Shown: positions 11,134 through 22,327 of the stretch, piece after piece | Layout: each line of letters begins with the position of its first letter | Numbering within the stretch: position 1 is the first letter of the stretch | Assembly: GCA_020064725.1 (NCBI GenBank) | Contig: JAGTWJ010000002.1 | Coordinates: 4,960,001-5,024,000, forward strand | Source: Drechslerella dactyloides | Taxonomy: Eukaryota > Ascomycota > Orbiliomycetes > Orbiliales > Orbiliaceae | Direction: 5' to 3' | Length of the DNA: 64,000 bases | Notes under the pieces: model-generated | The model's input: only the letters and a program-made list of their open reading frames with translations | The model's database searches: none | Told to the model about the DNA's origin: nothing | Translations under genes and position numbers: made by a program

Positions 11134-13549
11134 ATGGCTACGGCGGAGGAAGACTCTGTTCAGCTTTGCATGCAGCTTTTTGATCCAGGCGAGAAGCACG
11201 AGTCATGGCAAAAACACCTGGTGAGTACCTGTTAGAAACGTCTGTGTGCATATTTGTATACAACCTATAGCAGAAATTATAGTTCTGGCTCGGTTATCCC
11301 TTTTTTGCCTCTTCGAAGCTCACAGCTTCTGGATTAGATTCTCATTGCGTGCATAATACTAGTTAGAGGACAGAGCCTCACAAAGCTGACTCGAAAGACA
11401 GATCGTGGAGCGGCCAAACATGTGGCCAAACGGCAGTGTAGTCACCTGCTCATTCGTTACGGCGCGAAATCTGAAGGAAGGACAAACTGAGAACCCACTA
11501 ACCCCAAGGGTCCGACGTCTGATCCAACACTACGCTCACGAATGGGAACGGTTTGCGAACATCAAATTAAGATTTGTGGACGACGAGAGTATCGGTGCCG
11601 ATGTTCGCATCAGCTTGATCAAGGGAGGCAAGTTGATACAACCGCCCGCGGTGCTACCGATTCTGGGCCAAATATTTTGGTTTACATTCATCGGCCGGTG
11701 CTCCCAGCTGTTCTTGAGCTTTATCGATATATTATAGTCCCTTGTTGATATGGCTTACGGCTCGCGCGTCCGCTAACACTGGTATCCCATGGTGATTAGC
11801 TGGATCCTACTCTTATGTCGGCACTGTATCCAAAAAGGACTCCCTTAGGGGTCGAAATAGCATGAATTTCGGATGGTTCACGGACTCCAGCCAACGTCGC
11901 GAATTCGAGAGAACCGTTGTTCATGAATTTGGCCATGCTATTGGCTGTGTTCACGAGCAATTTAGTCCATCCCTGAAAATAACTTGGATCAAGAAAGCGG
12001 TATACAAAGCATACAAAGAAAGTGACGGCTGGGAGGAACCCGACGTAAACTTGAACTTCAACAACTTTGTCTCTGTCGATGCCAGGACGCATGAATATAC
12101 CTCCTGGGACAAGAGGTCTATTATGCACTATCCTATCAAGCCACAATGGAACGAAGAAAGGATTGAGGTCGGATGGAACTACACTCTATCTGACGTGGAC
12201 AAGAAATTCATTGGCGAGAAATACCCACTTGATCAAGATAATTGTGCGGCCTGACCTATCCGGCCTGATCACGACTCAGGCTTTGATCAAACTGCGACAC
12301 TGACAAACATATTGGAAACTTACAGCTACTTCCTCCAATGACCACCTCCTCGAGAGAACTGCTTATACTGCTGTTGATGTATATGAATATCAACACGCGA
12401 AAATGTATATGGTGAGTAACAGAGTCCAACTTGGTACTCGAAATGCCGCTTGCTATGAGTAGCCTCCGCTGATGTAACCGATCATATAATTAGAGACTAT
12501 TCTTCCAAGCTGAGTCCGGGAGCTTGTATCAACTCACCTCACTATACCGAGATGGAAATCCGACGGTAATACAAGATCCTGTCTGCAAGGTCGAGCATAT
12601 CCCAACTTCCGATGGATTCGAGGCTATTCCCAACACTGGATTGGCCTCCGTTGTCCATTACGATGGTCCGGGCATTCCCACCGTTCATCTGTTCTACATT
12701 GACAGATCTACGCATAATATCAGAGAGATCGTTTGGATCAATGGCGTCCAGACAGCAATGAATAACCTGGGGATTAAAGCGGACGAAAGGAGCAGTTTGA
12801 GTGCGATTTTTTGGAAAGGAGATAAAGGGGGTAAAAAGCTGCCGCATCTGAGGTAAACCGATTCTGGCCATGGATTAGCCGATGCAAGATCTTGCGTTAT
12901 TCGGACCGTTCTTTACGCATGCTAACGGCTGCATCTATTGATCCCTAGACTGTACTACCAGACGCCGTCCGGGGCAATTGCGGAGCTCTGCAAAATCGGG
13001 ATGGATGGTGAATGGTCCCAGGGAAGAGCCATTGGAGGGACCCCAATACCTGGGACATCACTGTCTTTCGTGAATCGCTTCCTTGATAAAGCTGATATCC
13101 ATGGTTTCTGGCAATCTTCTAACGGAACTATCAGAGAGTCCATTGGAGATGGTACTAATTGGACGACTTCGCCTTGGTCCATCGATAACGCTGTAGAATT
13201 TACTGCGATCGCAGCGGCAACAGTAGGTGACCGCAGCAATCCCGATATTGCTGTCTATTACGTCGACGGCACGGATACCATCAGTCGGGCTATCGCCGGC
13301 TCATCTACCAAAGCCCAAGTGGACAAAGATGTTGTCGGAGAGGGCTCAAGAATGGCTGTAGCCTCCACTCATAGCGGATTCCATGTTATCACGTCCGGCG
13401 TGACAAACTGTATAACGAAGCGAGTGTTTCCAAAAGAGGGTGGCTCCCCGGATCCTGCAGCACCAGCGGCAATGAAGCTGGCGCGAGACTCCAGTTTGAA
13501 GTTTGGCAGAGTTTTCAAACTAGTCGACTATGGACCGCGGTTTTTTTAA
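11134..13549 (+). CDS. Astacin-type (M12A) metalloprotease fused to fucose-lectin-like propeller
   Basis: Proposed single gene of six exons: 11134-11220, 11402-11627, 11800-12243, 12326-12411, 12494-12852, 12949-13549; the sum is exactly 601 codons (600 aa). The N-terminal half carries the zinc motif HEFGHAIGCVHE (residues 146-157) and the Met-turn SIMHYP (about 211), the astacin hallmarks, so Zn-dependent proteolysis is expected. The C-terminal half (about 255-600) has propeller blades such as LFFQAESGSLYQL, RLYYQTPSGAIAEL and IHGFWQSSNGTIRES, typical of AAL/FleA fucose-specific lectins. No signal peptide is visible, as in FleA-type lectins. Intron 2 is GC-AG (donor G|GCAAGT at 11628) and restores GSYSYVGTV. 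The link between halves depends on the intron 12244-12325, which has a weak GTGCGG donor but a good branch site (ctgac) and acceptor. If that intron is not spliced, the protease ends at 12254 and the lectin lacks an upstream Met in frame. Confidence 0.78.
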
Positions 13550-14956
13550 CGGATCCCGAGAACGTCTCGGCCTGTCCACAATCTTGTATTTAACCTTAGC
13601 ACAAACCGATGAAAAACCTTTGGCTGGGCGAGTTTTTGATGAATCAAGAACTTCTCGATGTGAGTTGGTACATAGTGCGCTCGAATGATTAATGACAATC
13701 GATACCATCTTCTTTCACTGAGGCCAAGAGCTAGTTGGCTTTTTGAGATGCCGAAGAACTGGGTCTCATTTGCCTTACCTTGCATGATCTATGACCCAAG
13801 GCGCTCATTTCGAGGGCAATAAGTAAATAGATAATTATGAGATCTAGACTCTAGATCTACCCCTTCCGCCCCCAATTTTTCTTCTCGAGGGTCGACTTCG
13901 GCTTTGTGAAGTCCTTGGAAGCCTCTTAAGACAGCTCTGCTTTGAGCTCGGTTTCTGATTTACGACGGTTGGGATGATGGCGTGCAGCGCGTGGAGATGT
14001 CGGCATTGTCGAGAGTATTATTGATCTAGAGGACAGACAAGAGGATGAGGGACACCTGCAACCTCAAAGGGAACTGGTTGGAAAGATATCATAATGATCA
14101 ATAGAAGTATTTATATACTTTTGCTTGCACGGTAGGCGGCTGACTATTTGTAAAGAGGCGCTTGATACAGCTCTTTGATCACAAAAGACCGCGAAAGCTT
14201 TTGCTATGGGTCAAAATCTATAGTTGTTGAAGCCCATACATCTACTCAGCTACAGCAAGCTTCACGATGAATCAAAAATGATACTGCTGAATTCGCCCGG
14301 ATTAACTACTGTGTGAACATCAGTATATATTCCCACAGCTGCATGACTTCCAAGGCCTCAAAAACCCGAGTTGTGTCTGTTGCATTTTGAAAACCCATGA
14401 TATCGGATTGTTGATTTACGTAACAGAGGATATTTATGGATCCTCCTCCGACTGGGAGCTGAAGCGCTGACTCGAACTGGATGCACGCCAGCCAACATTC
14501 CATTCTAAGCAAGAGCAAATATGCATACGTACGTACGTCTACAGGCCTCGCGTGATGCTGTTTCGCACTCGAGTGGCTGGAACGCAACTTCCCCAACCGT
14601 CCAAGCGCAGCAGATCCAGTGCTCGGCACCTTCCCTGCGCGGCCTATCAAGCGAGCTGATCTTTCCGGCCAGGGTTCTTTATTGGACGACGGGTGGCCAG
14701 CAGGGCGACCAGATATCGCGGCCTGTCTGTTGATTGTAACCCGTATTTTCCAGCTCGGTATCTATCACTGGTCGTACCACCCACGTCAGCAAGTATGTGG
14801 TTACGCGGTCAGCGGTATTAAAAGCCAGACAGTCCCAAACCCGCTTCCATTCAATGCTAAATCTAACACCCGGATCTCAGAAAGCCAATTAGAAGAATTG
14901 AAAAGAGACAATAAAATTCCACAGATCAAACGCGCTCTTCTCCAAATTACCCAACC
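13550..14956. other. Intergenic spacer
   Basis: No gene supported. The last 200 bases are the promoter/5' leader of the CFEM gene, including a TATTAAAA-like element near 14815. Confidence 0.5.
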
Positions 14957-15716
14957 ATGTACGCCAAATTCGCTACACTTGCTTTGCTCGCCGCAGCACC
15001 TGCCCTCACCGCTGCTCAAGAGAATACGGGTACCGGGAGCATGCTCCCATCCTGCCTGACTACCTGCTACGGCCTCGCAGTCGCACGGGCTAGCTGCGAC
15101 ACTCTTAGCCCCTCATGCATCTGTGGCTCCAATACTTTCTTCAACTTTGTTAGCAACTGCCTCACTACCGGGGAGTACACGTGCACGGAAACCGAAGCGG
15201 TCGATATCTGGAACAAGCTGCAAGCACAATGTGCTGACAAATTGTCCTCGGCCCTACCCTCGCTGAAGTTCAGAACATCGGAAAGTAGCATCAGCGCCAC
15301 TATTGGTTCCATCCTGCCTGATACGACCACCGGAACTGAGAGCATCAGCGTTACCATGGGCACTATCACTCGTCCTGGGAACTTCACCGTAGCTCCCACA
15401 ATGGGTACTGTGACTGGACCTAGCGAGACCTCGGAGGACAACGTTTCTACTGTCACTAGAAGCAGCGCAATCACAGGCCCAGGACAACCATCCGCGTCAG
15501 GGACTCGTAAGTCTTATTTTTATAGATTGTCTTCCACCGCCATTATAACTTGACTGATCCTAACTGATATGACTGCATGCAGAAGTCTCCCAAACTACCA
15601 GAAGCCCAAGTGCCCCAACTCAGTCCCCTAACGATGCGATGAACCTGATCCCAAGCATCGTTTCGCTCATCATTGGAAGTTTCATGGCCGGGGGTGCCCT
15701 CTTCTTCATGCTGTAG
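14957..15716 (+). CDS. CFEM-domain GPI-anchored protein
   Basis: Exons 14957-15506 and 15583-15716 give 228 codons (227 aa). Residues 1-20 form a signal peptide (MYAKFATLALLAAAPALTAA). The CFEM domain follows with eight cysteines in the expected order (CLTTC, ASC, SCIC, SNC, YTC, AQC) and an aspartate after the third cysteine. A Ser/Thr-rich stalk leads to a hydrophobic C-terminal tail (IPSIVSLIIGSFMAGGALFF) preceded by small residues, as needed for GPI attachment. The intron has a GTAAGT donor, a taactgat branch and a GCAG acceptor. CFEM proteins bind haem or act in adhesion and host interaction; which applies here is unknown. Start chosen because it begins the signal peptide. Confidence 0.93.
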
Positions 15717-17407
15717 AGAGCAACTAGAGCCTGTTAAGCAACAGACTCTCGAGTCTATCAGTATTAGTTACAGCGATATCATATCCGGCGCGCGATGAGA
15801 TCGTTAGCCACCCTGTAAAACATTTGATACCATTCTTCACGACCATGTTTAGCGCACTGAAGTTACCAGAAAATCTATACCCCAGCTGTATGTTATGAAA
15901 TTGGCATGATTGCAAATCAAATTGAACCTTCGGTCTAACTTACGCTCCAATTAAGTACATGTAAAAGTCTCGCGGCAAGTTCCGTCTTCAATATCATAAT
16001 AATTGCTAACAGTGATCGTAAGCAGGTGTCGATTTAGAATTCCCACACGAGAAGATAAAGGCTCGGATCCTGAGATATTATACCCGAATAATAAGTCATC
16101 GACTAGCTTACAGAACGGCAATTGACCAAAGATATCAAAAGATCGATCGCAAATGCACACTCTCTATAGCGATTTGCATCATAATAGATATTGAGATTGA
16201 TGTTCGAACAGTACAATAGGTGACGCAAGGGGATATTTAAGGACTAGTCTAGATTGGCCGCCAATCTCAACAGCTGGCGACTCCTCTCAACGCGTTATCG
16301 ATACTTCTCGTTTGAGACTAGGCTCGTTCTAAATATTATAAACTGAACCACCGACGTTCACTCCAAATTACCCCTTGCATCGATATATGCCCAACGCGTT
16401 GATATAAACATGGTCAATCTTGCCGTAAGAATGTTGGAGTAATTTCCCGAATGCGGGATGCGTCGACGAAGCACAGACTGAGGCCCGAGCGTGGTTTTTT
16501 CCCTGTTCAGATATATACAAATCTATAGCTATTTATACGTTCATACTCACTCAAACCGAAAATGGTCCCCAAACTTTATTCAAAATGAAAACTCTCGAGT
16601 TTGCTGCCACTGTCTTGTTCATGGCCAATTGATAACAATGTACTTACATGTTATTTAGTCGTAGGCATTTTCTGGGATAGCCAAGAGCATACAGCCTGTT
16701 CAGCCATTGCACCAAAAGCTATCGATAATATCACGTTGATAGCGACGTCACGGTTAGCATAGTAATATACCCGGAACGGCCGACTGGTTTGCAAGACAAC
16801 TACCCAAATTGGTACAAAATATACTTAAGCGATTAATCCCTCATTCAACGAACGACACACATCCACTGATCAGTTCCCCTGGAGATCAGTTGTAAACCTT
16901 ATGCGGTCTATTCACGTCAAGAGTTAACCCCTTGCGTTGAACATTGAAGCCACTCTACGTGACTTAAGGCAACAATCTACGGATCACCAGCTGACTGGCT
17001 AAGCGACGATCCTCGTGCCGTGCGGAGACGTTAGCTGCATATGTGAATATGTCCTGGCCGACGTATATGTCTGTAGATGGTAAATTATAAACTAGGCATC
17101 GCACTGAACCAACTTCGGTTGAATTCCCATCCTAGAATCCGATCACTTAGATCCAAATTTGATATTCGTATTGCTACAGGTTGTGCGATTGGCATTTTCT
17201 TGATTATTTTCTCTTCATATGTGGGAACCCGTCTGGCATCTCAAGCCAACAGTAGATATAAAGGAGGGCCGGCTGCTACAATAAATGATGCTCATGCTCC
17301 CAGGCGTATCCATTGCACGATTACACGCGTATTGTATCAATTGGCCATCTTGACTTTATATTTATACTGAAGGAATTGAACACCTATAAATTTCCAATAG
17401 TCCGAAA
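15717..17407. other. Intergenic, AT-rich
   Basis: No gene seen in 1.7 kb. Numerous stops in all frames; AT-rich with many TATA-like strings. The right end is the promoter of the next gene. Confidence 0.5.
17256..17264 (+). promoter_or_regulatory. TATA-like element upstream of cysteine-rich secreted protein
   Basis: GATATAAAGG sits about 150 bases before the ATG at 17408, a plausible core promoter position. Sequence pattern only. Confidence 0.4.
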
Positions 17408-18460
17408 ATGAGATACTTCTCGGCTCTCCTGGGCCCCAGCACCCTTGCGCTGGCTGCGTCCGTGCTTGCGCAGCGAACGGTTACCTACCCGCGAACTGCC
17501 TTGAATGGGGCTACTGATATAGCAAAAAATATCAAAACTTTCTTTGAGAACGAAGGGGGCGTGCTTGCTGCAACTACAATTTCCAGGGACATCGTCGACC
17601 AATTGACGATATTAGCGGACTACATGCAAAATACAGTCTTCCCCAGCGTGAACCCACAAAGATTCAAGCCGAATGGACAGCTGCCTGAGAGAACATGTGA
17701 TCAGAGAAGGGGCATCTTCACAGCCTATGAAAATGTACGTTCATAGCCAGCCAGGCAGCCCTTTTTAATATTATCAAAGCCAGAAGTAGTATTCACGTCC
17801 TCCGGTCTGGATGTAAGGTTCAGCAAGCTTACTCTGAATTTCGTTCAAAACAACTCAGCTTTTCGAAGAACTTATCGCGGCGCGAGGAGCCATGCAAACG
17901 GCGCTTTGCAGCGCGAATATCGAACTCCCAACCGGGCTTGTATTGCAAGAGAATGCTGTTGTGGACCCGTTGACCCAGAAGGCGAAAGATATGTTGACGC
18001 AGACGGAAAAGAACCTTGCTGTGAGTAAGCCCTTTCCGTGGCCCTGTCAGCTCAGTCTCTTGACGGTCGATCAGTACTATACACCGTAACGCTGACACAA
18101 AAACCCATATTCAACGTCAATTAGAGGCTATGGGATAACGTTCTCGGGAACCCGTTCAATTCGTTTGATTTCTTTGTCTACAGCTGTAAAGCCAGGTTCA
18201 ATACGCCAGGTTGCCGGGACCCCGGAGAGACTTGCCCACCAGCACCTGAGCCTTGCCCAGTGGTATGCGAGTGTTACTACGGCTTTGTCGATGGACAGAA
18301 CACGAACAAGGACCAGTGTTTCACCAGCGAAGTGGAGGTTTCGGACGTCTTGGACACAGCGCGTTCGGCGACCTACGGTTGGGACAATGTGAAGGATTGC
18401 CGGACGTGCTACCCCAACGATCTGGTAACCTGTGTCTCGCTTCCACAGATACTCGGGTAA
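17408..18460 (+). CDS. Secreted cysteine-rich protein of unknown function
   Basis: Exons 17408-17734, 17859-18020 and 18125-18460 give 275 codons (274 aa), all junctions in phase 0 with GTACGT and GTGAGT donors. Residues 1-21 form a signal peptide (MRYFSALLG...SVLAQ). The middle is helical and charged. The last 90 residues are cysteine-rich: a spaced block CKARF..CRDPGETCPP..CPVVCECYYG, then DQC, DCRTCYP and TC, resembling a small disulfide domain with an EGF-like CECYYGFVDG step. No transmembrane segment or GPI signal follows. I do not recognise the family. Secretion, size and cysteine content would place it among effector-like candidates, but that is inference. Confidence 0.82.
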
Positions 18461-19943
18461 TTGGTCTCGCAATCCCGACTCTGATCCTCTGGCCGCAGCG
18501 GGTCGCTGGAAACGTATGACGTCGGACTTGGAGGCGACCATTAAAATAGTTTCGCTAATCTTTAGTTTTGTTTTGATCAATTGTTCGTTCGCGTTCGCAG
18601 TCTTGTATTGAAAAGATGTGTTGCGCCAGAACTTTGTCCTGTTGTGACCAGTCTGCAGACTCTCCTGTATTCGCGAAAGCCTGGTTTTACGTTTACGAGA
18701 CTGTTCTGAACCGCTTGTAAATACGTAAAAGCTGGCATATCTATCATAGTTTGCGGACTATCAAATCGAACGAAATTTTTAGCCTGTACTTTGTAGTCTC
18801 GTAAGTAAGTAAGACGCACTAAAAGTTTTCTAGTAAGTACGCGCGATAAAATACTACTCCCTGCTACGACGCTGCCGACGAAAGTTAGTTCTCGTTTGGT
18901 GGGTGATTGTCTTCTGGACGTTTGCGGAGACAGAGCTCTTCTGATCGGCCTGTATCGGATTGCTGTTACAGCATGGCAGAGCCACCAAGAATCCGGCTGG
19001 CTCCTTCCGAGATACAGATCCAGCGTAGCCCTAAACATTTAGACAGCCATGTCTCAGAGTGCACCTGCTTGAAAAAGAGCGTAGCAAGATGTCATCTCGA
19101 TTGACGTTGGTGCTATTTTCAGGCTGTCCATGGGACGTATGCAGGACTGTCACGTCGACGCCGCCAGCTGCCGGGTCATAACTTTGTACGTGTGCGGTTG
19201 CACAAAATCGCAGGCAGATGCCGTTCCGGGCCACACCACCTCGAACCCTCTGCGCACGCAGACCTGTGACCCGCAGCCTCCGATTTGGGCCTGTCATGTT
19301 CTTTGTCAACGGCAAAACCTTCGATTGTGTATGGCAAGGATCTCGAGAATGTGTGTTGGCAGCTCCCTTGTTTCGGTATGCCGCCGGAGAAGACAAAGAA
19401 TGCGATTCTCATTCCTCGTCTTTCCGCACTTACGATGCGATTACTCGACTAGGTCGAAAAGCTCCCTGGCTTTTGCCCTAGATAAATTTTTTTTCAGACG
19501 GGGATCTTAAAGTAGCCGGCTAGTAAATAGCCTCCGATTTTGTCGCTATCGTGACATGAATGACGTCGCTTCAAGGCCATATCCGAGTATTTGCAGCCGG
19601 ATGGATTCCCAGCTGACCCGCTCTGCGGATTCAAAACATTCTGGAGAGTACCATAGATGTATCAACTGGCGCTAGCCTTCTGAGGGGCTGGCAAGGAATA
19701 CCTCATCTATATATATGGCCTCAAAACGGCGCTGTCAGCTCCATAACCTCGAAGCTTAAGTTTGAAGTTTTTTTGGATCCGGAACTCTCTTGCGATTCTG
19801 AATTCTGTATATATCCTGCTGCGTCCCTCGCGACGACCTTTTCAGCATTATCAGTCACACAATCAGCCACCATCCCACAAACTCAACCCCACAATCGATC
19901 AATTGAAAGGTATCAAGCGACTGGGTCTAAAAGTTCTTCCAAA
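18461..19943. other. Intergenic spacer
   Basis: No supported gene; an open minus-strand frame at 18577-19038 lacks motifs. The right end is the promoter and leader of the MARVEL-type gene. Confidence 0.5.
19708..19719 (+). promoter_or_regulatory. TATA-like element upstream of MARVEL-type gene
   Basis: CTATATATATGG lies 225-235 bases before the ATG at 19944, implying a leader of roughly 200 bases. Pattern only. Confidence 0.4.
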
Positions 19944-20592
19944 ATGTCTATTGGTTCTGGTATCTCCAAATTTCTCCTTTGGGGCCTTCGCTTTCTTCAG
20001 TTTGCCTTTGCCTGTATCCTCACTGGCAGCTTTGCTTGGTTCCACCATCAGATCTCGAAAGCTGGTTACAGCAGTATCAACGCGGTCGACGTACCCCTCG
20101 GCTTCTCGGTTGCCGCGATCTTCTTTACGGTCTTCTCGATTATCACCATCTGCTGCCTCCGAGGTGCTCTCTCGATACTGAGCGCGATCGCCGATTTCTG
20201 CTTGTTCGTCGGCTATATTGCATCTGCTGTTCTCTATCGCCACAACTACCACATCCATTGTAACAGGAACCCGTTGTCGGTCTTCTTAGTTTACACCAGA
20301 GACAGCAGTGGAAGGTTCGTCACCAGTGGAGAATTCAGAAACTGCAGCCTTGTCAAATTGTGTGCTGCTTTGTTGATCATCCAGATGTGAGTTTGAGTCC
20401 TTTCTATGATCTCAATAGCGAAACGTGACAACTAATACGACCAATCTTAGCATTTTCTTCCTCATTACGATGATCATGTCCATGCTCCTAGCTAGACGCC
20501 GCGAACCTGTTGCTGGCGAGCCTACTGTCGTCGGCGAAAAGCGACGATTCGGGCAGAGACGTAGTGGCCAGACCGCTGCGCATGCCGTCTAA
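19944..20592 (+). CDS. MARVEL-type four-span membrane protein
   Basis: Exons 19944-20386 and 20451-20592 give 195 codons (194 aa). Four hydrophobic segments are visible: LLWGLRFLQFAFACIL, LGFSVAAIFFTVFSIITICC, LSAIADFCLFVGYIASAVLY and, across the splice junction, LCAALLIIQ joined to IFFLITMIMSMLL. A basic cytosolic tail (RRREPVAGEP...RRFGQRRS) follows. The topology and N-terminal pattern match fungal MARVEL/DUF proteins of the plasma membrane, whose roles are poorly known. The start at 19944 is preferred over the in-frame Met at 19773 because the latter adds a polar stretch that runs into the presumed leader; the AAA at -3 is favourable. Confidence 0.85.
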
Positions 20593-20972
20593 GTGGCTGG
20601 AAAGATAAGAAACCGCTGGTTACGGGTGGAGTTCTGTGGAGACGAAATGATCGGAGGAAAATCTGCAGCTTATGTTGAGCTGTCCCTACAGAGGGTTCTT
20701 CAATTCTTATACTTTTGGCTTGGCCTTGGGCCTCGCAGCGTAATCTTTGTAATTAATGATTGCGACTTTTGATGAAACTAGATGGAGCGAGTCGGTAGTT
20801 TAAATTACAATGATGTTTTCCGCAAACAATATCCGAGTTTGTGTCGGCTAGTAGATCTAGTCCCGCAAATATATTCGAGTCGCAAAATGCACACCGTGAC
20901 AATCTACAAAACGCTCAACGCGGAGCTTCTTGATACTGGACCATCTACAGAAGAGGCATAAACGACTACAAG
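20593..20972. other. Convergent 3' spacer
   Basis: 380 bases between the tail ends of the MARVEL-type gene and the FAD monooxygenase; T-rich in places, nothing else seen. Confidence 0.5.
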
Positions 20973-22327
20973 TCAAACCAGCGGTTCTTTGAGAACGTCG
21001 TACTTAAAAGCTTCGTCGAACTTGACACCTATTATCCACAAATAGAGCCAGACGATCCAGTCTTTCAGCATGGCTGCGAACCAACCTTTGTCCTTGAGAC
21101 CCTCGAACCCTCCGACCGCGCGGTCGTAGTCTTTTCGAACACGCGGAATACGGATCTCGACAAGTTTCTTCCAAACGTTATCCCAAACGATATCCTTGGT
21201 GTCGATAGTTCCGGTGTCTGAGTCTTTGCGCTTGTCCATCTCACCCTGGACAAGTCTGTCGAGCATAACAGCATCATCCAGCGCAAGACCGACACCTTGC
21301 GCGAGAGGCGGCATCTGTATTCGGCCAATTTCGTGAGCAATGGTGTTGGTTACTAGACAATGGTGTACGAGCTTACCGCGTGGGCTGCATCTCCGAGCAG
21401 GACACACCTCCCCTCCCACCACTTCTCGCTCATATCCAACTTCCACACCGGATAAAAGAATATATCGTCCTCGGTTGCCTCGAGCAGGTCGGCAAAAAAG
21501 CCCATCTGTGGATCTTTCTCGGAGCAATAAGTCTCTTTGACTCTATTTTTCATTTTGGCAACGTCGTCGCCCATGCTTCGCCATCCGTCCTTCGAAAGGT
21601 CTTCTGGTGCAGCGATCTCCATGACCGCGGCCCAAAATAGCCTCTCCGTACGCGATGGAGTACTCCAAGTCAATAATAGAGATCCAACACGGCATTGAAA
21701 TATGGCAGAGGTATCCTTGATAGGTAGGACGCTGGGATCTTTTGGATTGACATAAGAGTAGGTGTTCGAAAGACCAGTGTAAACCGGCTTCCGATCAGGG
21801 TCGATACAGCCTCTCACTGCAGAGTGGGTTCCGTCGCATCCGATAAGAATGTTGCCAGTGACCCGTGTGCCATCCGCAAAGATTGCTTGCACATAGTCCT
21901 GTGTCTGTTCAACTGATTCCAGCTTCTTGGAGAAAGACACCCGGATGCCACATTTTTCAACCTCCGACAGCAGGGCGACTTGCAGGTCTTTTCTTGCGAT
22001 GCGCAGGCTATTCGCCCCGTAGCGGTCCACGTCACCAAACGTGATTCCGCCCAGAGGCTTGAGGCTGCGTGAAGAAATTATCTCGATTGTTTTGACGGTG
22101 CAGCCTGCCATTTCGAGGGGTTTTAGAACGCCAAGGTGGTCAAGGAGCTTTACGGCATTGGGCGTCACGTTGACGGCCCCGCCGAGTGTAGCAGGGCCAG
22201 AACGGAGTTCGAATACGGAGATTTGGAATGGAACCGAGCGAGCGGTGAGAGTTCTATGCAGCAAAATAGCGGATGCGAGGCCGGAAGTCCCCGCTCCGAT
22301 AATGAGGACGTGGAAAGGTGTCGTCAT
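20973..22327 (-). CDS. FAD-dependent monooxygenase (salicylate hydroxylase-like)
   Basis: Exons 22327-21377 and 21314-20973 give 431 codons (430 aa). The FAD Rossmann motif GAGTSGLASA is at residues 11-20, the DG motif is present as GCDGTHSAVR, and the GD motif GDAAHA is formed across the splice junction, giving HAMPPLAQGVGLALDDA as in the family. Enzymes of this group hydroxylate aromatic or polyketide-type substrates with NAD(P)H and O2; the substrate here is unknown. The last 25 residues contain a hydrophobic WIVWLYLWIIGV stretch that may contact membrane. No biosynthetic backbone gene is nearby, so catabolism or detoxification is as likely as secondary metabolism. Confidence 0.92.

Noticed and set aside
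19773..19943. Upstream in-frame start for the MARVEL-type gene
   Set aside because: Adds 57 polar residues before the first membrane segment and begins only about 55 bases after the TATA-like element; the ATG at 19944 has a better context.
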